A stretch of DNA of 64,000 bases from Alligator mississippiensis (Eukaryota; Chordata; Crocodylia; Alligatoridae): positions 40,593,892 through 40,657,891 of the forward strand of contig NC_081835.1 in assembly GCF_030867095.1 (NCBI RefSeq), given 5' to 3'. The notes under the pieces were generated by a model, which was not told the DNA's origin, did not search any database, and was given only the letters and a program-made list of their open reading frames with translations. The position numbers and the translations under genes are program-made. Of this stretch, positions 1 through 11,598 are shown piece by piece (within the stretch, counting starts at the first letter, position 1; each line of letters opens with the position of its first letter).

Positions 1-39
1 AACACTAAGAAGCCCTAGAGTCCAAAGTACTGCTTCATG

Positions 40-190
40 GATATATGACCATACAAACATAAAAAGTGCCATACTGAGACAGACCAGTGGTCTATCTAGC
101 CCAGTAACCTGTCTCCTACCATGGCAGAAGTGGATGCTAGAGAGAGAACATTGAACCAGATAGAACAAGTGATCTATGACCTCTTAACTA
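40..190 (-). repeat. CR1-type LINE 3' fragment
   Basis: The stretch 'gtgccatactgagacagaccagtggtctatctagccc' is the reverse of a common sauropsid LINE 3' UTR. Its counterpart occurs in plus orientation at 5340-5400. Confidence 0.6.
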
Positions 191-778
191 CCCTCTCAGG
201 AATCCAGCATTATTGATTTAGAGTTGCCAACAGCTATTTAATAATTCTCACTGCCTGTGACAGAGGTGGCAGCAGCTCTTTGGGCCTCTATGTGGCTCAG
301 CCTGGGCATAATGCAGGTGGGAGCTCAGCCTTGGATCAAGCAGGGGAGCAGGGAAAGCCATGCTGGGCACTGGAGGCAGATGCAGTCCCAGACTTCCTGG
401 GCTGAGCCAAACAGAGCCCCCAGGAGTTGACGCTGCCTCTCCCAGTGTCCTGCCATTGGGCGCTTGCCCAGGACAGAGGTGGGTGGAACAGGGAAAGCTG
501 TATCAGGCAATGGGGCAGATGCAGTCTCAGCCTGCCTGCTGTACCGGGTGGGAGCCCTAGTGTGGGCTTTTAAGGGCACCTGAATCCTGGGAAGGCAGCG
601 AGGCATCCCACCACTGCAGGACTGCATTGCTGGGCCACCAAACCTGTCCCGAGGGAGAGGCGCAGGGAAGCCACCAGCAGCTGCAACACCAGCTGCCACT
701 TCTTTCTTCCTGGTGGTGCCCGCAGAAGCGCACAGCCCCGTGAGTTGGGCTCCTGTTGGTACAGCCAACATAGCATTA

Positions 779-1001
779 AGATGCCTACACGTGATTTACA
801 GTGCCTTAACTAATCGAGCCTAAATTTGATACTTGCTTTATACAGGTATCAAATTTAGTCCCAGATAGCCCTAAGTCAGCATGTTTAAGGCACATTAAGG
901 ATGTGCACATGTAAACCTGCCCTTAGTGCACCATAAATATGGCAGCTAACGCAATGTAAATCACCTTAGGTCTTCTTGAGGGTGCACATATAGACACACC
1001 C
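779..1001. mobile_element. Putative MITE with internal stem-loop
   Basis: The segment ends in tagacacaccc, the reverse of the gggtgtgtcta terminus of the element at 13704. It contains a perfect 12-bp inverted repeat (taaatttgatac at 821-832, gtatcaaattta at 846-857). The left end is uncertain and no TSD was found. Confidence 0.4.
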
Positions 1002-2172
1002 ACATTAAACTAGAATGACTACATGACTAATGGCATTATCTTTTGATTATTTTGACTGTTTTAAAACTTATATAAGCTTAGCAAATGTATGCTATTCCAA
1101 TAATTATATTTGCTTTGATCTTAAGCTGAATAATATAGTGCTAGTTCCCTAGCATAATAGTAAGATTTCTAGATTCTCTTTAATTAGAGAAAAATGTATT
1201 GTGTTGTATGTGATGATGTGTCACACCATTTGCCACCTTCCATTTCAAAATCTTAGATTCACCCATAGGTCAGAATCCTATTTTACTGCAAGTGCTTAAA
1301 TGGGCAGTTTTCTAGTAGTTTAACTTTGAGGATTTATACAGCATGTATGTTTCTATTTCTTATGCAGTGTAGATGCATAGCAACAGACAGTAGCAAGGAA
1401 TGCCTTGAAGATAAAGTTATAAAGAATAAAGGAGGAGGTATTCTAAACTGAGGTGAATTCTCACAGTATGGAGCATGCCTGAGAGAGGAAAGTTCATGAG
1501 CACTAAATCAGACAGTAATGAACATTTTGATATCACAGGCATGTAGCTCTTAAACCTATTACTGGAACAGAGCAGGTACTGTCCAGTACCACAAAGAAAC
1601 ATGATTGTATCACACATCAGAACTAACAAACTTTTGCCCTTACTCAGGTGATATCACACTACTGCATAATTCGATAGCGAGCTGCTATAAAGCTTTATAC
1701 TCATAAACCCCCCCCCCACCTTTGTCACTATAGGAAAAGCAAATAAAAAACAATTCTCCCATGCTGAGAAGAACATAGAAGAAAAACTTCTGTTGGGTCC
1801 TGGTGGACCTGCTGATGCAAACTGAGGTTCAAATCTGTTCGAAAGCATCATGTAAGCTACCTGAAGAGAACTACTATTGAAGAGGGGTCTAAGCTCAATG
1901 CCAAGGGTGTATTCAAAATCCTACAAGTGGGAATCTATGTGAGCCCTTATCAAAAGAGAAGAAAATACTTCATTTTACAGTTACTTGGCAAATAAGAGAG
2001 TGAGAACATTCATATTGTCAACTCTCAGAGGCAAGAGACTGAGGGGCCACATCCATACTGAATAAGGAAACATTACATGAATGCAACCATTCCCCTTTCC
2101 TATGTCAAAGTTATGATTTTTCCACTAAAGTATGTTACACTTTTTCCAAAGTAGTTCATATATTGTGAATAC
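1002..2172. other. AT-rich intergenic stretch, nothing recognised
   Basis: Only short open frames and a C9 run near 1710. No splice-bounded coding segment, RNA gene or clear transposon end is visible. Confidence 0.5.
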
Positions 2173-2177
2173 AGACC

Positions 2178-3471
2178 TGTAACAGGACCTGGCCCCAGGG
2201 TCAGCTGCAACACCCCCTGGTGGCCAAATGGCAACTGCCTTGCTCTGGCTTTAAGGTACCCTCCTTTTAGCTTTCACTTTGCCATAACTTGATGTAATTA
2301 ATTTTTAAAGGGAAGCTGCCTAACGGTCCTAGAGCCAGCTCCAGTCCTACAGTCTACCAGCGGATCCTTTCTCTGAATCCTGCTAGCCTCAAATCCTGTC
2401 TTCATGCAGAATGGGTCTCCCTGGCCCGTACATGCCCCCAGGGTACCTTTTGCCTTACAGGCTATTCATGGCCTCCTAAACTTCCCTATAGCCATGTCCA
2501 CGCCTCATAGATGTTAACAGTTATCAGTTAGCTGGAGTACTTTGCCCCAAGCCACTACCAGGCCACCTAAGGCCTTTACTCCCTTGTTGGAGCCTTGGCC
2601 TTCCCGGCCTCTGCCCCTTTCCTCTGTCTGTGCCCTTTGCCTATGTCCACTGCCCCAGACCTGGCTTTTGGGCTTCAGGCCCCATCTCACCCTCTCAGAG
2701 TCTGGGCCCCTTGGCCCTGGTCTCTACCCTTCCCAAGCACTGGGCCCCTGGCCCTTTCTGGCTTGCACCCGGGCTGGGCTTCAGCCCCTCTCTGGGCTTA
2801 CATCCCCTTTGGCTTAAGCCTGATCTCTATCCAGAGCCCCTGCCCCGGCAGGGCTCCAAAACACTGGTGTGCCCCTGGAACTCTGCTGTGGTTAACCACA
2901 ATATGTTCCTCAGGTGCTCCACTATAGGTTAACTGCAATGCATGCCTTTGGCTCCCTGACTACAGCCACATACATAGTCTACTGGTCAAAACTCAAACCA
3001 AAACCCCTGGCCATAACTAAACTCTTAACCCAACTGGCTGTATACCAACCCCTTCTCATTTGGGTCTAAGTTCCCTGCCAGCCCTCAGCTCTAGCAGACT
3101 CTCGATTAGTCACCCAGAAACTGGCATCTCTCTTTCCCCAGTGGCCTCTAGAGACAGAGTACTTGCCTGGCTCACTCCTGAGCTTATATTCTAGGCCCTG
3201 CACCTTTCTGGTTAGGTGGCTTCCACAGCTACCCACAGGTGTTTTCTGATTAGGCTAGCTGGCTTCAACCCAGGGTAGCTTACCATTGCTGCCTAGCCAC
3301 TGTAGAAGTGTTTCATCTCCCCTGCTGGACTCTACCCTGCTGGACTATTGCAAGTTAACCAGCTTGATGATACCCCCTCCTGGCTTCTCTTTTTTCCCCT
3401 GGCTGGCTGTTTAGCTCCTCCTACTGCTCTTTCCTCCTCAAGTAACAGGAGCCTTCTGCCCCTCTGTTACA
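2178..3471. mobile_element. Solo LTR, 1294 bp, TSD agacc
   Basis: It begins TGTAACAG and ends CTGTTACA, perfect 8-bp inverted termini. It is flanked by the 5-bp duplication agacc at 2173-2177 and 3472-3476, as retroviral or LTR-retrotransposon integration gives. The interior is pyrimidine-rich and non-coding, so it is a solo LTR. Parts of the interior (taggctattcatggcctcc-like and ggccataact-like segments) resemble the LTR at 9233, suggesting one family. Orientation was not determined. Confidence 0.82.
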
Positions 3472-3476
3472 AGACC

Positions 3477-3879
3477 TCACCTATTTGGGTGAAAACCCCG
3501 ACTTAATTTTAGCCATTTGAGACTTAATTTAACTTGTGTTTGTGTATGGAGTGAAATCCTGAGTTCTACTTGCCTGTGTAGCCAGGAATATAACTTTTGT
3601 CTCGATCCAGCATCTGGTTCAAGGGATGCTTTATGTCACTAAAATCCTTTAAGAACTTTGGCTTCACCAGTGGTGCCAGCACAGAGCATGGGCTCTTCTG
3701 AATACTAGGATCGGTGAGCAGGTGAGATGTGGTTTTGCCATAGGTTTCTCCAATTTGGTAGCGAAACTGAGGGTAAAATCCCCCATATCTGAGGAGGTAA
3801 TCACAGATAGGCAGTCAGCAATCCAGCATACTAAGGTTCTCTCTCCCTAGTGCATAATTACAATAATTTGTTTTATTAC
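3477..3879. other. Unclassified intergenic stretch
   Basis: Unique-looking sequence between the LTR and a CR1 fragment. No open frame or terminal repeat of note. Confidence 0.4.
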
Positions 3880-4275
3880 TGTGCTCACATGTATTTGAAA
3901 GAGTATATTTAGCCTGGAGAGGAGACAGAGGGGTATTTGATAACAGTTTTCAAATACTTGAAGGACAGTTAGAGAAAGAATAGAGATGGGTTTTTTTTCT
4001 CTATGGCCAGGGGACAGGATGTGGAGCAATGGCCCCAAGCAGCAGCAGAGGAAATTTGGGTTGGCAATTTAGAAGGAACTTTCTGACTTTGAGGGTGGTC
4101 AAACGTTGGAGTAGGCTACCTAGAGAAGCTGTGGATTCTTCATCCCTGGAAATTTCCAAGAATAGGTTGGACAGACATTTGTCTGGGATGGTTTAGTCCT
4201 GCTTTGAGCACGGGGCTGAATTAGATGATCCTGTGAGGTCCCTTCCAGCCCTACTTTTCTATGGTCCTATAATGC
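3880..4275 (+). repeat. CR1 LINE 3' end fragment
   Basis: Typical CR1 3' region: 'ttagatgatcctgtgaggtcccttccagcc' followed by 'ttctatggtcctat'. It is diverged and 5'-truncated. Confidence 0.75.
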
Positions 4276-4949
4276 AGATATGTATGGGTGCAAATGTGTG
4301 AGGTGTCTAAGATTGAACTGTAGATAAATATACTGTATGTGTGTTGGTGTTCACAAAGCAACACACTGGCATACACAGCATGCATACCTGCAGAAAAGTA
4401 AGCAAAGTGAAAGCTTGTACTTGGTGTTTTCAGCTGTGAAAGTGTATGGAAGGAGGTACAATTAAGATGTTTAAAGATGTGAAAGCAAGCAAGCAGAACT
4501 GTTTTGATGCATACAGGCTTACGCTTATGGGACTGTGCCTGCAAATGTACAATAGTGTAAATGTACCAGAGAGGGCTTGCATTTGTGGTCAGTGGAAGAA
4601 GATAGGGAAGATAGAAGGGATGCTTTGTGTTGATTTTTATTTTGGGAAAATATGGTAATAATATGTTTATAATAAAATGTGAAACCTTCCTCAGTTCCAA
4701 AGTTTGGGTTTGCATTCACAGTCTTTAAGCACACTGAATATTTTAAAATTTTCAAAAGTCCCTTGTTTAACTGTAACTCTAAAAATTATGAAAAATATTT
4801 TTCTTCTATTATTAAAATAATTCCTTCCCTTATCCTCTAAGGATGAAAAGATTAAGAAGAGAAACAAATACATTAGAGCAAAACACCAAAAAAACTCTCA
4901 TAAAATCATACGCAGTTGTTGTTCAAAGAGATGGTTTTAAAGGAAAGTA
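4276..4949. other. AT-rich intergenic stretch, nothing recognised
   Basis: Open frames here are low-complexity and overlap on both strands. No gene signature. Confidence 0.5.
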
Positions 4950-5405
4950 ATTAAGGAGGATAAGTTCCCAGTTAAGATTTGGATCTCCTGAGAGAGATTT
5001 AATACTAGCACCAGGGAGCACCCACTGAAGCTAGTAGATGACAAGTTTAAACCTAGCAAGAAGAAGTACTTTTTTATGCAACGTATAGTTAACTTGTGGA
5101 TTTCACTGCCATAAGAGGTGGTAAAGGCAGATAGCAAATCCAGTCCCTTTTTGAACCTGGCTAAATTGATGGATGATAAATCAATTAATAGCTATTGAGC
5201 AGAATGGTTAGAGATGTTTCTTCCAGCATTTTTGAGCCAATAATGGTGGTTTAGACATGCCAGAGGATCACTGTAGGGGGTCACTATATCTAGATCATTC
5301 TAGAGGGTTCCAGCTCTCCCTCTGTAGCATCAACTTCTGCGATTGTCAGAGGCAAGAAACTGGGCTAGATAGACCACTGGTCTGACCTAATGTTGCACTT
5401 CTTAT
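4950..5405 (+). repeat. CR1-type LINE 3' fragment
   Basis: LINE 3' region with degenerate coding remnants and the tail 'gggctagatagaccactggtctgacc', the plus-strand counterpart of the fragment at 40-190. Confidence 0.65.
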
Positions 5406-5564
5406 GAGACTGAATACAAGCAATCAATCAATATGCATTTTAATATATTACCAGGAGTAATATAATATATTGTCAACTATAGATACTATAGGATTTATGC
5501 CCTTTCTGGGACAATGTCTTCTGTTCTGCTCCAAAGGGAAAGGGGTCCTAAATAACCCTTAGCC

Positions 5565-6889
5565 CAGGGGTGGTCAAAATATGGCCTGCGGGCCGGATCC
5601 GGCCTGTGAGGCCATTCTATCCCCTAAAAATTTACAAAATTAATATTTATTTGTCCTTGGTTCCTGTCAAAAATGACAGGAGCCAGGGGCAGTAGGACCC
5701 AGGGGAAGCCCTGGTGGACTCCTACAACAGCAGGGCCCACCCGGCCCTGCCAGCCAGAAGCCCCAGGAGGGGCTTCTGACCTGGAACCATGTGGCTCTTC
5801 CAGTGTGGGGAAACTCAGGTAAGGGGGGAGGGAAGGGCAGGGGAGGACCCTGCCCAGGGAAGGAGCTGGTGCTGAGTGCAGGGAAAAGTGGCCCCTCCCC
5901 TGCCCCGTGACCAGTGCTCCCTGCTGCAGCTGCTCACAGCCCCTGCGGGGCTGTCCTGACCAGGCAAAGGCAGCCCTATGCGGGCTGCGAGTAGCTGCAG
6001 CGTGGGGCGGCAGCCATGGGGCAGGGGAGGGGCTGCTTTTCCCTGCATTCAGCACTAGCTTGTAACCTGCCCCCGCTGCCAGCCTGGGCCCCATGCCAGC
6101 TCCAGGCTCGCCTGTCAGGGCTGCACTGTGGCGGCAGCAGCTGCTTGGCATGGAGGAAAGCAGTGGCAAACACTGCCCAGTGCGGCAAGCAGGGGGGCCA
6201 CAGCTGCTGTTGCCATGGTGCAGCCCCAACAGGCGAGCCTGGAGACAGCACGGGGCCCAGGCTGGCAGTGGGGGTGGGTTACAAGCTGGTGCTGAGCGTG
6301 GGAAAAGTGGCCTACCCCATGGCCAGCGCCCCGCGCTGCAGCCACTCACAGCCCACATGGGGCTGCCTGTGCCTGCTCAGGACAGCCCTGTGCGGGCTGC
6401 GAGCCTCTGCAGCAGGGAGCACCGGCCATGGGGCGGTGGAAGGGCTGCTTTTCCCTGTGCTCAGCACCAGCTCCTTCCCTGCCAGTGAGCAGGAGGTTGG
6501 GGTTGCGCACTGCCCCCCGCCTGTACTGCAGGGCTGGGAGGGGGGGGGGCACTGGGAGTGAGCAGATGCAGGAGTTAGTGGGAGCATGGGGCCTGCACCG
6601 GTGTCCCGGGGCCAGCGCTGGCCGGGCCCAGAGCAGGGCAGCAGGAGTACAGGGTCCCGGCCAGTAGGGGCTCTATGGAGCTGAGCCAGCTCCCCCTTCT
6701 CCCTGCTAGTGCAGCTGAGCCCAGCTCCACAGACCCCTGCCAGCCTGCACTACGCTCTGGGCCTGAGACATTGGTTCCAAGACGATGACCAGGGGATGGG
6801 CCGCCTGTCAAGGGGCTACCCATGTGGCCCTTGACAGCTTGTCAAAACTGGGTAAGTGGCCCTCCACCCAAAATTATTGCCCACCCCTG
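5565..6889. mobile_element. Non-autonomous hAT element with GC-rich palindromic core
   Basis: The termini are CAGGGGTGG(T/G)CAAAAT and its reverse (ttgcccacccctg). Sub-terminal segments (gaggccattctat; aaaattaatattta) are shared with the element at 52819. The 1.3-kb body is GC-rich and made of alternating inverted copies of a unit near 5862-5912, 6014-6060, 6279-6325 and 6428-6477. Flanking 8-mers (ccttagcc, atctagta) do not match, so the TSD is lost or the element is composite. Open frames inside are palindrome artefacts. Confidence 0.75.
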
Positions 6890-6892
6890 ATC

Positions 6893-7140
6893 TAGTAGCA
6901 CAAGTTGTCTTCTCTGCAGTCCTCCCAGTCAGGGACAGTGGCCAACAGAGGGAGGAGTGTATCGAGGTCAACCGAAGGCTTAGAAGATGGTGTCACCACG
7001 TGGGCTTTGGATACCTTGACCTTGGTATGCAGTTTAACTACAGCGGCTTCCATGCAAAGGATGCTGTTCATCTCATGACCAGAGGGAAGAAGCTCTTTGC
7101 CATGAGAGTTGCCGACTTGTTGAGGAGATATTTAAACTAG
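6893..7140 (+). pseudogene. CR1 ORF1 esterase (SGNH-like) domain, C-terminal remnant
   Basis: The open segment reads VVFSAVLPVRDSG, later FGYLDLG, then KDAVHL, and ends RRYLN with a stop at 7138-7140. It resembles the C-terminal half of the GDSL/SGNH-like esterase in CR1 ORF1, where the D-x-x-H block supplies the catalytic Asp and His. The domain's 5' half, with the serine block, is absent: the CR1 begins here, next to the hAT element. Confidence 0.65.
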
Positions 7141-7469
7141 CCGTGTCTGGGGGCCAGGGAGAAGGTTTTGCTGCTGAAGCAGAATCCATTAGCCACAATG
7201 ACACATGGGAGGACATTCAAACAACGGATGTCTTGAGGCAGACAATGTGATAGAAAACCTGAAATGAGCAGGGGAGAGCTCAAATGTCTTTATGGGAATG
7301 CCAGAAGCACAGAAATAAACAAGAGGAACTGCCAGTCCTACTGGCTGATGAGAAATTCAATTTGATTGGGTTGACAGAGACCTGGTGGAATGATACACAT
7401 GACTGGGCAATGAATACTGAAGGTTACAGGCTTTATAGGAAGGATTGGATTGGGAAGAAGGTGTGGCCC

Positions 7470-8386
7470 TGTGCCTGCCACTTTAAGGGCCTGGAGCTGG
7501 CAGCTGCCAGGTGCCTGATGAGGGCACCCATTTTTTAATTTGGGGCTGCCCATATAAACAGGGCAGTTCTGCTGCTGGAAGCCAGGCAACAATATCGCCT
7601 GGCCGGAGGGCTGCTGGTATCATCTGGAGGGAAGGGAGGAGCTGTAGGGGATGGTCAGGAGGCTCCAGGTCCTGGGTACAACCTAAAACTGCACCCTGCC
7701 GGGAGTGGATGGCCTGGTGGGGCTCTCAGTGGTGTGGAAGCCCCCAGGAAATGCCAGGCCAGTGACCACCCTGGTGAAAGGCGGGTCGAGGTGTCTTAAC
7801 CCCTGGCCCCCACAACCGCGTGGATTACCCCTTCGTAGGGTCTGGAGGGTGGACCCCCGGAGAGCGAGAAAAGGCCATAGACTCATGCCTCTCTGGACTT
7901 CCCCTGACTGGTCAATGCTGGGGCCAGGACCGGAAGGGTCAAAGGGCCAGGGGCCCACCGCGAGGAACACCCAAGAGCTGTGTACCTGGCGTTCCAACTG
8001 GCATGGAGGTGGGCCAGGGCTAGTGAGCCGAAGGTCCCGGGGGGACCACACCTGAAGGGGAAGCAGCTTAGGGAGTTATGCTACCTAGTATGAAGGCGGA
8101 TGAGACCGCCTGAGGAGAGGAATCCAGGTGGGGTTCAATTAGGAGGATTTTGGGGCCCAGTGTGGGGGCTGGTAATGATAACATCTGCGAGGCTCGGGCT
8201 GCAGTGTAGGGGAGGAATGGACCTGCAGATAGTGCCCCCTGGCATCAGGGCAGGAAATGGGCAGCCTCCTGCTTATTAACATCTATTAATTCTAACAAGG
8301 CGTGGCGGGAAAGAAGGTGGGCAGTTAGCCCAGAAACAGGTGGGCGGGCCACAGTTAAATCGGCCCCGAGAAGACCTCCTGTTACA
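7470..8386. mobile_element. Solo LTR, 917 bp, TSD ggccc
   Basis: It starts TGTGCC and ends TGTTACA, with the duplication ggccc at 7465-7469 and 8387-8391. Removing it restores a CR1 endonuclease segment reading V-A-L-Y-V-K. A TATA-like catataaa lies near 7552. No coding capacity. Confidence 0.85.
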
Positions 8387-9232
8387 GGCCCTCTATGTGA
8401 AAGAACAGTAACCCTCCCTGCAGATCATGTTTGACATCAAGGAAGGGGCCCTTGAGACCCTCTGAGTCAGACTACAAGGGGGACGAGGAGAGGGAGACCT
8501 GATGCTGCGAATCTACTATAGGCCTCCCTCCCAAGAGGAAGAGAGCAATTGAGCATTCTCAGGAGGACTGACAGAGGCAGCTAGCACTAAAGACATGATA
8601 GTCATGGATGACTTCAACTACTCAGACATCTGTTGGGAAGACCATTCAGCTGCCTCCAGCATGTCAGCCAACTTCCTGGCAACAACAGACAATCTGTTTC
8701 TGACACAGGTTGTAGAAGGGCCTACTAGGATTTAGTAGTGCAAGGCCACCCTGGATTTAGTGCTGACCAAAGGGGAGGACATCATAAGCGACCTAAGGAT
8801 TGGTGGTACCCCAGGCAACAGTGATCATGACCTGATAAAGTTCACCATCCACTGTAAGACTGGGAAATTAGTCATCAGAACAGGAGTCCTAAATTTCAAG
8901 AAGACAGATTTTGGCAAACTCAAGAGGATCACTGGAGAGGCCCTCTGCAACTGGCAACTGGATGATTTGGGAGTGTGGGAATGATGGTACTTCCTTAAGG
9001 AGGCAATTCTCACAGCTCAAAAACAGGTCATCCCCACACAGGCAAAAAATGGAAAAGGAGCCAGGAGACTTGCTTGGCTCACCAGGGATATTAGGGAGCC
9101 ATTGAAAAAGAAAAAAGTATATATACAGTGGAGGAATGGCTCAGCAACCAGGGAGGAGTACACCTGTATCACCAGGGCCTGCAGATACAAGACACGAAAA
9201 GCTAAGGCAGGCACGGAGATCAAATTGGCAAC

Positions 9233-10256
9233 TGTCATGGTGCGGGGTCCAGTAGGATGGCTGTGATCTCCCTAAGGCCCCCTTTACCATGCCAAGTTGA
9301 CCCAGTAGGCACCCTCAAATTCTTGTCTTTGGTGTTCAGATATATTAGGGAGGCTGCCTTTTACGCTTTCTTGGTCACGTCTTGCTGGACATTCGGACCC
9401 CGTGGTTTCCCGGACCCCTCGTGGGTTGCGCTCTGCAATGGGTGCTTTAGGGGCACCCTAGCCTTATGGGCTATACATGGCTCCAACCATCCCTGTACCA
9501 TGCCCCAAGCCTCACAGATGGAATAGACGTTGTTCGGTCCAGGCCTTGTTTATAATCTGGCCCCCTTGTCCTCTCTGGGCCCCACCTCTTTCGATCTGTG
9601 CCCTCTCTGGTGCTAGGGCTCTCCACGGCCCTGTCTCACTCTGTGCCCTCTCCCTGGGGCTTCTCCACAATGCTGCCCCCTCTCCTGAGGCTTCTCAAAG
9701 TGCTGCCCCCTTCTCTGGGGCTCACCACACCTACGCTGGGGCTTCTCATTAGTGTCCCCTCTCTGGGGCTTCTCAACTGCCCCCTCTCTGAGGCTGGGGT
9801 CAGTGCACCCCGAATGCTGGGGCCCCCACACTGCTGTGGGTCCCCTATGAGGCGTCCTCCAACCCCTAATAGCCTCACCCAAACCACTGGTAACAAACAG
9901 CAAACAAAATGCAAGCCCCTTGGCTATAACTTAAATGGAAGCCGCCCGGCTATAACAACATTCCAGCCTACCAGGGAATACTCTCTCTCTCAGCCGTGTC
10001 AGATGCTGTGCCTTCAGTCAGGCTTCCCCTTTCTTCCCTGAGAGAGCTCCTTCCCCCTTGGCTGCTGGCAGGGAACTCCCAGCCTGGCCTCAGCCCCTGG
10101 GCTTTATATGGGAGCCAGGCCCTGCCCCTTCTGGTCAGCTGACCTCCTCTGGTTGCATCGGCAACCTACAGCTGGGCTCATCACTCACTGCTAGGGCTCT
10201 TTCCCTAGCAGTTTTTTTTCCTTCTTAGGAGCAGGGCACCTAGATGCTCTGCGACA
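9233..10256. mobile_element. Solo LTR, 1024 bp, TSD gcaac
   Basis: It starts TGTC and ends GACA, with the duplication gcaac at 9228-9232 and 10257-10261 in CR1 copy A. The body is C-rich with repeated 'gggcttctc' motifs and a tttatatggg box near 10102. It resembles the LTR at 2178 in several interior blocks. Confidence 0.87.
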
Positions 10257-11203
10257 GCAACCAGTATGAAAGATAACAAAAAGTCCTTCTACAGGTACAT
10301 AGGGAGCAAGAAAAAAAATCAGATTCCACTGTGGGACTCCTACTGAATACCCAGGGGCAGCCCACAATACCGGTTAGTCTGACTTTGATCTGGGGAAAAT
10401 AATCTTTGAAAAAATTGTCGAGGAAGCTATCAGCCACAAGCTTATAACAGGTGGGGTAGTGAAAAACAACCAACATGGCTTTGTTGAGGGGAGGTCATGC
10501 CTAACAAACCTGATGTATTCTTATGACCAGGTAACTAACCAGCTGGATATGGGACATGAAGTTGACATCATCCATCTAGACTTTAGCAAGGCCTTTGATA
10601 CAGTACCCCACAAGATCCTCTCAGTTAAGTTGGAGGGTACTGGCCTGGACCAGTCAACAGGTTAGCAACTGGCTCAGAGGCCAATCCCAGCGAGTCATAA
10701 TGGATGGGATGGCCTCATCCTGGAGGGCCATCTCCAATAGTGTCCCCCAGGAATCAGTGCTTGGGCCCATACTATTTAACATCTTTACCAATGACCTGGA
10801 TGAGGGAGTGGAAAGTGCAATGATTAAGTTTGCAGATGACACCAAGCTGTGGGGAAATGCAGGTACATCTGAGGACTGGACAAGGATCCAGGATGACCTT
10901 AACAGGCTGGTCCTATGGGCTGAATGCAATCAGATAAGGTTCAATAGGGATAAGTGCTGGGTCCTTCATCTGGGTAGGAAGAACCTTCACCACACCTACA
11001 CAATGGGTGGTATTCCACTGGCTGACACCAGATCTGAAACGGACCTGGGGGTGACAATTGACCAGAGGATAAATATGAGCCAACAGTGCGATGAAGTCAC
11101 CAACAGGGCAGGGCAGAGCAGGTGCAGTAGACCTGGGATGCCAAAAAGGGATCTTCCCCATAAAAAGGTTGGAGACCACTGTTCTATTCTATGATTCTAT
11201 ACT

Positions 11204-11598
11204 TTGCATCGGTATTTCTGAAATCCAGTGGGGACTGCTCACCCTGACCAGAGGCCCAGGGAACAGGGGGAAGGCAACAGCCTACATTAAATCAGCCCAG
11301 AACAGGTGAGGGATGAGGGATCTTCTATAATGCTTGGACATTTTCAAGTCTGCCACAGGGCCATCCCGGGGTGGGGGTTAGGATGGTTAGGTGGGGAGTG
11401 AATCGGGGCAACTGCCCCAGGCCATGCACTTTGGGGGGGCCCCGCGGATAGTGCCGTACCGGTCCCACCATGGCCACTGCATGCCACTGGCTCTGTGCTC
11501 CAGCCGCTTGCCACCCCTCCCTCGCCATTCCCTGGTCCTGCATGGGCTGATATACCCTGGACCCCGCACACCCCAAGGGATGGCCCTGACTGCCCAGA
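11204..11598. repeat. Unclassified GC-rich repeat between two CR1 copies
   Basis: GC-rich sequence with C and G runs (for example gggggggccccgcgg near 11434). No TSD or terminal repeat could be defined. Confidence 0.3.

Larger units (their letters stand above)
6890..11203 (+). mobile_element. CR1 LINE copy A, interrupted by two solo LTRs
   Basis: CR1 pieces lie at 6890-7469, 8387-9232 and 10257-11106. The first holds the end of the ORF1 esterase domain and the ORF2 endonuclease start (LIGLTETWWND). The second holds the endonuclease SDHD motif near 8820. The third holds the reverse transcriptase with FADD at 10829-10840. Frameshifts and stops break ORF2, so it is a dead copy. The end near 11185-11203 carries the CR1 ttctatgattctat tail after a stretch (11107-11184) I cannot align. 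Confidence 0.85.

Noticed and set aside
4251..4755. Open frame of 154 codons, minus strand
   Set aside because: No family resemblance and partly covers a CR1 tail; AT-rich chance frame.
5624..6823. Several open frames of 76-244 codons on both strands
   Set aside because: They lie in the palindromic core of a hAT element; the same cysteine- and alanine-rich sequence recurs in different frames because of inverted repeats.
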